Shown piece by piece: positions 58,501 through 64,000 of a DNA stretch of 64,000 bases. Each line of letters opens with the position of its first letter. Within the stretch, counting starts at the first letter, position 1. A program made the position numbers and the translations under genes. Under the pieces are notes generated by a model that made no database searches, was not told the origin of the DNA, and saw nothing but the letters and a program-made list of their open reading frames with translations. This DNA is from Roseovarius indicus (GTDB taxonomy: Bacteria; Pseudomonadota; Alphaproteobacteria; Rhodobacterales; Rhodobacteraceae): NCBI RefSeq assembly GCF_008728195.1, contig NZ_CP031598.1, positions 4,092,001 to 4,156,000 of the forward strand, written 5' to 3'.

Positions 58501-58641
58501 ACTACGCCAGATACTGTCCAACCGATGGGGAGTAGCTCACCGTTGCGACTTTAAGTTCAAGCCAGAATTTCTGTCGGCTTTTCCCTCACCTAGTCTCTTC
58601 AGGGCCGCCTTCCTTGCGGAAGAATTGGTGCTCCTCGTCTG

Positions 58642-59655
58642 TCAGGCGGTTCGGAACTCTGTGCCGTCTATCCACATCCGGTGCATGATGACGGCCAATT
58701 TTCTCGCGAGAGCAATCTTGGCGCGCTTTGCGCACCGTCGAGCGGAAACGCGCATCACCCATGCCTTGAGCGGGGTCCACCGGTTGGTTCTCACGAGCAT
58801 CACATGCGCTGCTTCATAGAGCGCAGCCCGCACACTTGCATCGCCAGCCTTGGTGATCGACGTGACCCGATCAGTTTCGCCGGATTGGTATCGTCGCGAC
58901 GTCAGGCCAAAGCAGGCACCCACCGACTTTGATGAACGAAATCGTTTCGGGTCGTCGATAGCGGCTCGGAACGTCATCGCGACCACGGCACCTACGCCGG
59001 GAATGGTCATAAGGCGACGGCAGACGTCATCGTTGCGAGACTGATCCCGAACCAACTTGTCCAATTTGGTAAACTCCTCTGCCATCGCATCGCGTGCTGA
59101 TAGGAGCGGGGAGATTGCCGCCTCCAGCACCGGGTTGTCTGCGATCGGGTCGCGAACCAGATCACAAAATCGGCCTCGCGCTCCTGTAGGAACCCTCAAG
59201 CCAAACCCTCGAACAAGGCCGCGAACCGAATTGTCGAGTTCGCGGACACGACGACCCAGAGTATCGCGCGCCGACAGCATCAACCGCAGGTCCCGGGCAA
59301 CAGGGATCTTCAAATGAACCGGTTGAAACCAACCCATTCGAAGTAACTCGGCGATCCCGCGGGCATCCCGACGATCCGTCTTGACCGGAACGGCAGACAA
59401 TGCCGCATGGTCCCGTCGCGTCTCCATCAAAACGCTGTCCAGACCTCTCTGCTTCAGCCCATCGGCCAGAAAAGCTGACATGGGTCCAGCTTCGAGGCCA
59501 ATTGCGCCAATCATCTTAGAAAACGGATCAAGCACTGTTGCGAGATTATCAGGATGGCAGCGCGCAGAAAATTCCTTTTCGATGTGGCCAGTGGCGTCAA
59601 TCACGCAAATGGCTGTGTTTTCGACTGAAACATCAAGTCCAATATAGTAAGTCAT
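58642..59655 (-). CDS. IS110-family transposase (copy 2)
   Basis: The 337-residue protein starts MTYYIGLDVSVENT, with the same domain layout as copy 1: RuvC-like N-terminus, KTDRRDARGIAELLRMG and IPGVGAVVAMTFRAAI, then LTSRRYQSGETDR with the catalytic-serine context. Differences to copy 1 are scattered conservative substitutions (for example LTSRR versus LTPRR), so the copies diverged before or independently of each other. Intact. Confidence 0.9.
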   Translation of the reverse strand: MTYYIGLDVSVENTAICVIDATGHIEKEFSARCHPDNLATVLDPFSKMIGAIGLEAGPMSAFLADGLKQRGLDSVLMETRRDHAALSAVPVKTDRRDARGIAELLRMGWFQPVHLKIPVARDLRLMLSARDTLGRRVRELDNSVRGLVRGFGLRVPTGARGRFCDLVRDPIADNPVLEAAISPLLSARDAMAEEFTKLDKLVRDQSRNDDVCRRLMTIPGVGAVVAMTFRAAIDDPKRFRSSKSVGACFGLTSRRYQSGETDRVTSITKAGDASVRAALYEAAHVMLVRTNRWTPLKAWVMRVSARRCAKRAKIALARKLAVIMHRMWIDGTEFRTA

Positions 59656-59767
59656 GGTCATCTCCTCTGAGCTGTAAATCACCACAACAATTGTGGCGAC
59701 TCGGCCCGATGACCGCATCTCCGTTACTCAAACACCTAAATCTGTCCGGTAGGTGCTGACGTTAGAC

Positions 59768-59942
59768 AGTACACGCGAGAGCCGTCGTCCGACCCGTTAT
59801 CGACGAGAAGGAAACGCTCTACCCCGAGCTGCCAGTAATGGTCCAGAAGCCACGGCAACCGCAGCATCTCGTTCCGCAGGCATCCGACAACCAGAACCTC
59901 GTCCGGCCCGATCTCAGGCCTCTCGGACAGACAAGTCAGCAT
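59768..59942 (-). pseudogene. Family 2 glycosyltransferase, 5' fragment cut by IS110 copy 2
   Basis: From the ATG at 59942, 58 codons remain: MLTCLSERPEIGPDEV, then CLRNEMLRLPWLLDHYWQ and RFLLVDNGSDDGS with the GT2 nucleotide-sugar DNGSDDG motif. The frame ends in the terminal repeat of the IS110 element at 59767. The C-terminal part is not found in the window. The ATG overlaps the stop of the upstream sulfotransferase gene (ATGA), showing that both formed one operon. Confidence 0.8.
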
Positions 59943-60793
59943 CAAGAAACATCCGGCACATCCGTGCTGTATCCCAAGCTGCGCATCAGCCCGAGATACT
60001 TGCTTCCGAAATGGCGCAAGACATCGTCGACGCGTAGTTTGTCCGCCTTTCGGCGGTCGATTTCCCCTGTGGCGGCCAGCATCCAATCGGCCTCAAACCG
60101 CAACCCGGTAAACCGGGCGACACGCTCAAGCGTCGCGGCCGGTGACGCCAAAACGTCCTCGTGCCTGATTTCGATGTAGCTGCCCGGTCTGAGGCGTTCG
60201 CTTTCATTCCTGATCCGCATCAGTCTGCGGCACCAAAGCTCGACCAAATCGGCGGTTTGCTCGCGCGACGCGTCACCTTCGAATCCGGGGTAGTCTAACG
60301 ACTGCGGGCACCAGTTCTGATGCCCCAGCGCCACCAACGCTTTGTACCCAGGATGCCCCGCCATCGAACGCACTACGTTGGCCCCACCCCGGATAAGGTG
60401 GATGATCTTGCAGTCAGGCCAGTAAAGCTGAAGCGTGGCGGCGAAATACCCGTAATCCGGCGTCTTGTCCGCCCAGGTCGTCTTGCCTTCGCGTGCAGCA
60501 AGGAACCGGCCCGCCGCATAGGCAAAGGCGGACGGCATCATCGCCCCGGCCCCGGCGTGTTCCGCACGGAACGCGTCCGCGTCGAGCTCCGTGATCCGCG
60601 CCCCGTCCACGAACCGTGTCCGCAGCACGATATCGAGCATCTCCTCCATCGGCACCTCCGCAGTGCCGAATGCATCGTGAAGATTGACCAGCCAGTGGGT
60701 CTCGTTGAACATGAACAGCTCGGGATGCGTGTTCAGCATGCTGCGCAAAAGACGCGTTCCGCAGCGCCCCGTTCCCACAACACAGAATTTCAT
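59942..60793 (-). CDS. Sulfotransferase family protein
   Basis: The ATG at 60793 is preferred over an upstream TTG. The 283-residue protein has the PAPS loop VVGTGRCGTRLLRSMLNTHP (about 5-24) and the second loop KIIHLIRGGANVVRSM (about 158), both sulfotransferase signatures; FNETHWL is near 30. It probably sulfates a sugar of the surface polysaccharide. It overlaps the truncated glycosyltransferase by 4 bp and is divergent from a DUF1624 gene. Confidence 0.85.
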   Translation of the reverse strand: MKFCVVGTGRCGTRLLRSMLNTHPELFMFNETHWLVNLHDAFGTAEVPMEEMLDIVLRTRFVDGARITELDADAFRAEHAGAGAMMPSAFAYAAGRFLAAREGKTTWADKTPDYGYFAATLQLYWPDCKIIHLIRGGANVVRSMAGHPGYKALVALGHQNWCPQSLDYPGFEGDASREQTADLVELWCRRLMRIRNESERLRPGSYIEIRHEDVLASPAATLERVARFTGLRFEADWMLAATGEIDRRKADKLRVDDVLRHFGSKYLGLMRSLGYSTDVPDVS

Positions 60794-60968
60794 GGCAGGC
60801 CCCGGCTTCAATCAAATTCCCGCCAGCGTGTCGTTCCGTGGCGTGCAGATGGGATAGTCGCTGAACGACCGGGCTGGCAATCGAATTTTCCCGTTCCCCC
60901 GCCACGCCCGCACCTGCCGCCCGACCCAACGGGAAACTGCCGGAAACAGCGGCAACGTCCAAAGACCT

Positions 60969-61778
60969 ATGGAACAGCGGCGCATCCCGCGCTACCTGTC
61001 GGTTCGAACCAGCCCGCCGGAGCTCCCTATCGCACACCATCCTCCTCCCGCCCGGATCGAAGAACTCGACATCGCCCGCGCCGTGGCGCTGGTGGCGATG
61101 GCCGTTTTCCACTTCACCTTCGATCTCGAGCTTTTCGGCATTGCCGCGCCCGGCACGATGCAGATGACCTTCTGGCGCGTATTCGCCATGCTGACCGCCG
61201 GAAGCTTCATCCTGATCGCAGGCCTCAGCCTGCGCCTCGCCCACCGCGACCGCATCCACTGGCGGCCCTTCTTCCGCCGCTTCGCCAAGGTCGCACTCGC
61301 CGCCGCTCTGGTTACCGCGGCGACCTATCTCTTCATCCCGCAAGGGTTCGTCTATTACGGCATCCTGCATTCCATCGCGGTCTCCAGCCTCGTCGGGCTG
61401 GCCTTCCTGCGCGCGCCGACCCTCTTGCTGGTGCTTGTGGCAGGTGGCGTCATCTGGCTGCCCCTGGCCTTCCGAAGCGACGTCTTCACCGCGCCGTGGC
61501 TGCTCTGGACGGGCCTTGCGCCCACCATGCCCTACACGGTCGATTTCGAACCCTTCTTCCCGTGGTTCGCCCCCTTCCTTCTGGGCATCGCACTGATCAG
61601 GCTGGCAGAGCGCGCCGACATGCTGCACCGGCTCAAGGCAAAACCGCCCCGAACGTCCCGCCTTGCACGGGCCGCGATATGGGCCGGCCGTCACAGCCTG
61701 CTCGTCTACCTGGTTCACCAGCCGGTTCTGATCGCGATAACCTGGACGCTGGCCAAGACACTCGGCGCCCTGCCCTGA
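60969..61778 (+). CDS. DUF1624/heparan-alpha-glucosaminide N-acetyltransferase-like membrane protein
   Basis: The 269-residue protein has about seven membrane helices after the cytoplasmic start, where RIEELDIARAVALVAMAVFHF contains the conserved D-x-x-R and helix-1 His (HFTFDLELFG). It matches the DUF1624 group of the acyltransferase superfamily and ends near SLLVYLVHQPVLIA. It likely transfers an acyl group across the membrane to a saccharide. It stands beside other polysaccharide modification genes. Confidence 0.8.
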   Translation: MEQRRIPRYLSVRTSPPELPIAHHPPPARIEELDIARAVALVAMAVFHFTFDLELFGIAAPGTMQMTFWRVFAMLTAGSFILIAGLSLRLAHRDRIHWRPFFRRFAKVALAAALVTAATYLFIPQGFVYYGILHSIAVSSLVGLAFLRAPTLLLVLVAGGVIWLPLAFRSDVFTAPWLLWTGLAPTMPYTVDFEPFFPWFAPFLLGIALIRLAERADMLHRLKAKPPRTSRLARAAIWAGRHSLLVYLVHQPVLIAITWTLAKTLGALP

Positions 61779-61784
61779 CAGCCG

Positions 61785-62849
61785 TCAGGACGAGACCGAG
61801 CGATCCACTTCTTCCTCGTCGCAGATGATGCCGGCAACGTCCTGATACGCCTCGGCATCCTCCTGGCCCAGGCCCATGTCGGCGCGGTCTCCACCGTCTT
61901 CGGTATAGGCGCCGACGAAACTGCGCATCGCGTGGGCCACCCCGACGGAATTCACCTCGCGGCTGTCATCCTCGAAATACATGCCACCCGTCGGGCTGCC
62001 GGTGATGATCTCGTAAGAGGGGAAGTAATCCACCCTGTCCGATGCATCGCAGGCCGCTTGCGCCGCCACCCGCAGCACCGACTTGCTGTAGTTGGTCGAA
62101 ACCAGCACGTGCCGATCCTCATAGGTGGCGATCAGCGGCACCGGCGAAACGGTCAGCAGCACCTTCACCTCCGGGTTCACCTCCCGCAGGCGGTCTAGAA
62201 AGGCGGCCAGTTCGGCCCGCGTCTCGTCGATGTCGAAATTGTGGAACTCGTGCCGCGTCTCGTCGAACGCCCCTCCGGCCACACCCGGCGCCAGCGGAAA
62301 CACCGCCCCATCCTCGGTCGACCGCCACGCCTCGGTCAGACCGAGAGTGAAGACAAAGATATCGGCCTCGGTAAAGACTTTCCGGACGAAGCCGAGATGT
62401 TCTTCCCGCGCCGCCGCAACCTCCTCCGGCGACCCGTAGCCTTCGGGCGCCACGGTCGGGCGGTAGGGGTCGACGAACCGCCCGTCCTCGCGCTGCCATA
62501 CGGTCTCGTGTTTCTGCTCGCCCCGCATCGCCTCGCCAAAAAGCTGGTTCAGCTGGTGAACGGTGTAAAGATTGCCATACCGGGCCGAAAACACGCCATA
62601 TTGGCCACGCGCGCACTCCTCCGCCGAAAGGCCCGTGCCGGCCTCCGGCACGAAGTAGTTGAAGCCGAGCGCCCCAAGCCGTTTCGAGATGTGCTGCGCA
62701 AAACAACTGCCCGCCGTCGCGATCCTGTCGTCACGCGACAGCGTGAACTTCGGATGCGTGACCGGATCGACCAGATGCGCTTCGGTCCGCGATACGGCGC
62801 GCCGCCAGAACTGGTAATCCTGCCCCGAAGCATAGGGATTGTCCGCCAT
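61785..62849 (-). CDS. GSCFA-domain protein
   Basis: The start at 62849 is decided by the site GGAGGG 5 bases upstream and the 2-bp gap to the WcbI-like gene. The 354-residue protein has the defining GSCFA motif in ATAGSCFAQHISKRL (about 42-56), then FVFTLGLTEAWRS (about 163) and LTVSPVPLIATYED (about 226), with EVNSVGVAHAMRSF near 310. The fold is SGNH/GDSL-like. It is common in capsule loci; an esterase or transferase role is proposed in general, not proven. Confidence 0.85.
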   Translation of the reverse strand: MADNPYASGQDYQFWRRAVSRTEAHLVDPVTHPKFTLSRDDRIATAGSCFAQHISKRLGALGFNYFVPEAGTGLSAEECARGQYGVFSARYGNLYTVHQLNQLFGEAMRGEQKHETVWQREDGRFVDPYRPTVAPEGYGSPEEVAAAREEHLGFVRKVFTEADIFVFTLGLTEAWRSTEDGAVFPLAPGVAGGAFDETRHEFHNFDIDETRAELAAFLDRLREVNPEVKVLLTVSPVPLIATYEDRHVLVSTNYSKSVLRVAAQAACDASDRVDYFPSYEIITGSPTGGMYFEDDSREVNSVGVAHAMRSFVGAYTEDGGDRADMGLGQEDAEAYQDVAGIICDEEEVDRSVSS

Positions 62850-62851
62850 CG

Positions 62852-63859
62852 TTACCCTCCGAACCGGCCCAGCACCGTGTCTTCGAAGATCTTGGTCTTG
62901 CGGGGCCGCCAGCCCCGAATCCTCAGCGACCCGTGCGGGAATTGCGAATAGGCCTCGTGGCACATCGCCACGAATTCGGTCAAGGTCATGAGCTCGTCAG
63001 ACTGGACCGGCTTGAAGTAGTAACCGCCCCGACAGCCATTCGCCTCGGCGATCTCGGGATAACACGGGTAGATCGCACCGTTGGCCAGCGCATCGGGCAC
63101 CGGCAAATCGACCTCGCGGCGCTCGACGGGCAGCTTCGTGGCTGCCAGCCCAGCAATGTCGACGAACACATGCGCGTGCGGGTGGTTGACCGTATGCATG
63201 AAACACCCGTTCCTCGCCCAGCGGCGGAACATCTGGTCGATCGGCAGCCCGGCACCGGTAAAGGCCCCCAGAAGGTTCTCCCGCGAGCTCTGCCACGCGG
63301 CAAAGAACTCCATGTCCCGGTATGTCTGCTCGTTGAAGAGCGAAACCGTATCCTCGACCCCCAGCCCCGCCTGATGCGCAAGGTAGCACAGGCTCGAATG
63401 ATAGGCTCCGAACCGCGTGGTGAACGACTTGTTGTCGGGTTTCACCATGTAGACGGTGTCCGGGTGGTAGCCCGAGAAGAAAAACGGCGGCAGGTCGATG
63501 ATCTTGCTTTCATCGACACCGTCCTGCACCGCCGCTTCACGGCGCATTGGCATTAGGAACACGGCATCCGACGCGGCGGCGTCCTTCAAAAATTTCGCCC
63601 GATCCCGTATTGCGACCCGATCGTCGTAGAAGGTGACGCTGACGGTCGGGCACAACCGCTCCAGGACCTTGGCATAGGTCCGCCTCGCGCAATTGGACAC
63701 GAGAAGAACCTTGTAGGTTCCGCCCCGGTTCACGTTCGGCGCAACGCTCGTCTGCTCACCCGCGCCCCGCTTCAGGAAACGGACCACCGGAGAGGGAAGC
63801 ACGGTCTTGGCCGTGCGGGCCAGAATTCCGCGTGTTTCTTCGGACATGTACCCATCCAT
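62852..63859 (-). CDS. WcbI-type polysaccharide biosynthesis putative acetyltransferase
   Basis: The 335-residue protein has the WcbI signature segment KVLLVSNCARRTYAKVLERL (about 50-69), FFFSGYHPD (about 127) and HPHAHVFVDIAGLAA (about 225). WcbI of Burkholderia capsule binds coenzyme A and is implicated in O-acetylation. It is the first gene of a pair with the GSCFA gene (2-bp gap). An ATG four codons further in (MSEETRG) is an alternative start. Confidence 0.8.
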   Translation of the reverse strand: MDGYMSEETRGILARTAKTVLPSPVVRFLKRGAGEQTSVAPNVNRGGTYKVLLVSNCARRTYAKVLERLCPTVSVTFYDDRVAIRDRAKFLKDAAASDAVFLMPMRREAAVQDGVDESKIIDLPPFFFSGYHPDTVYMVKPDNKSFTTRFGAYHSSLCYLAHQAGLGVEDTVSLFNEQTYRDMEFFAAWQSSRENLLGAFTGAGLPIDQMFRRWARNGCFMHTVNHPHAHVFVDIAGLAATKLPVERREVDLPVPDALANGAIYPCYPEIAEANGCRGGYYFKPVQSDELMTLTEFVAMCHEAYSQFPHGSLRIRGWRPRKTKIFEDTVLGRFGG

Positions 63860-63920
63860 AGGCCAGCGGGCAAAAACCTGGTCCGGACCTTGCTGGCGAA
63901 GGCCCGGAAATCCGCCACGT

Positions 63921-64000
63921 ATGACTATCGCAATCCCGCAGCAGCTGCCAGCCGTTTCCGAGCGTTCCCCCTCAGGCCCACGCCGTCCGTCGCCCCCGCA
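63921..64000 (+). CDS. Possible start of a gene running off the window (3' partial)
   Basis: From the ATG at 63921 the frame stays open to the end with a Pro/Ser-rich start (MTIAIPQQLPAVSERS). A GGAAA site about 10 bases upstream supports it weakly. It is divergent from the WcbI-like gene. Too short to identify. Confidence 0.25.
   Translation, partial: MTIAIPQQLPAVSERSPSGPRRPSPP

Larger units (their letters stand above)
57267..58539 (+). mobile_element. IS3-family insertion sequence inside IS110 copy 2
   Basis: The 1273-bp element has ends TGAGCTACCCCCC (left) and, read inward from the right, TGAGCTACTCCCC, then shared GGACAGT. A 4-bp target duplication CCGT is present at 57263-57266 and 58540-58543; removing the element restores the sequence seen at copy 1. 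Both orfA and orfB are intact, so it may be active. Confidence 0.93.
57110..59767 (-). mobile_element. IS110-family element copy 2, interrupted by an IS3 element
   Basis: The outer end at 59767 carries the 45-bp terminal repeat (GTCTAACGTCAG reading inward). The transposase gene lies at 58642-59655. Its 3' noncoding part runs to 58540, is interrupted by the IS3 element 57267-58539 and continues from 57266 to the start of the next IS3 orfA. Orientation is opposite to copy 1, so the pair faces each other across about 30 kb. Confidence 0.78.

Noticed and set aside
59350..59375. Possible second copy of the tRNA-Arg 3' end (GATCCCGCGGG-type match) as attR
   Set aside because: The match is short, lies in the IS110 transposase coding sequence and is a variant of the same codons in copy 1, so it is coincidental.

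Overview
This 64-kb window looks like chromosomal DNA of a marine-type alphaproteobacterium of the Rhodobacterales (Roseobacter group). The evidence is the high G+C backbone with strong third-position C/G, the tad pilus operon layout, the folD-fhs pair, the helicase-pdeM pair and the style of the IleRS, TruA and YcjX/YcjF proteins. The lineage is inferred from these gene contents, not from a search.

Backbone, 1 to about 24.6 kb. The window opens inside the tad (Flp pilus) operon: cpaF/tadA, tadB, tadC, two TPR lipoproteins, a prepilin peptidase and a MoxR-like AAA+ ATPase, all on the + strand. Housekeeping genes follow: an RraB-like protein, an outer-membrane beta-barrel, a DUF4405 membrane protein, a ligase-associated helicase with its partner phosphoesterase PdeM, a PaaI thioesterase, folD and fhs (one-carbon metabolism), an EF-hand protein, ileS, a group III truncated haemoglobin, a GNAT protein, ycjX-ycjF and truA. 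REP-like repeats lie between some of these genes, and a run of palindromes lies upstream of ileS.

Island edge, 24.5 to 27.1 kb. A tRNA-Arg(UCU) gene is followed within 33 bp by a tyrosine integrase, two tiny coupled genes, a MerR-like regulator with a 39-bp operator-like inverted repeat, and two broken small genes. This is the left edge of an integrated element.

Island body, 27.1 to 59.8 kb. Two related IS110-family elements in opposite orientation bracket a lower-G+C surface-polysaccharide locus (28.6-49.2 kb). It encodes two dehydrogenases, a WavE-type glycosyltransferase fused to a nucleotidyltransferase remnant, an SGNH-like protein, two sulfotransferases, a hexapeptide acyltransferase, a hydratase/phosphatase/SIS-isomerase trio, a sialyltransferase-like protein, a 1651-residue protein with two glycosyltransferase domains, a CMP-sugar synthetase, an FkbM methyltransferase and a gluconolactonase-like protein. 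The plausible product is a sulfated, methylated and acylated polysaccharide containing a CMP-activated acidic sugar. From 49.2 to 59.8 kb is a dense deposit of insertion sequences: an intact IS66 inside an IS3-family remnant, several IS110 and IS3 fragments, and a three-level nest. An AGE-type epimerase gene and a truncated methyltransferase lie among them.

Right flank, 59.8 to 64 kb. High G+C returns with more polysaccharide-decoration genes: a glycosyltransferase cut by the IS110 element, a sulfotransferase, a DUF1624 acyltransferase, a GSCFA protein and a WcbI-like protein. The mobile elements therefore appear to have landed inside, and partly broken, a polysaccharide region that extends past the window.
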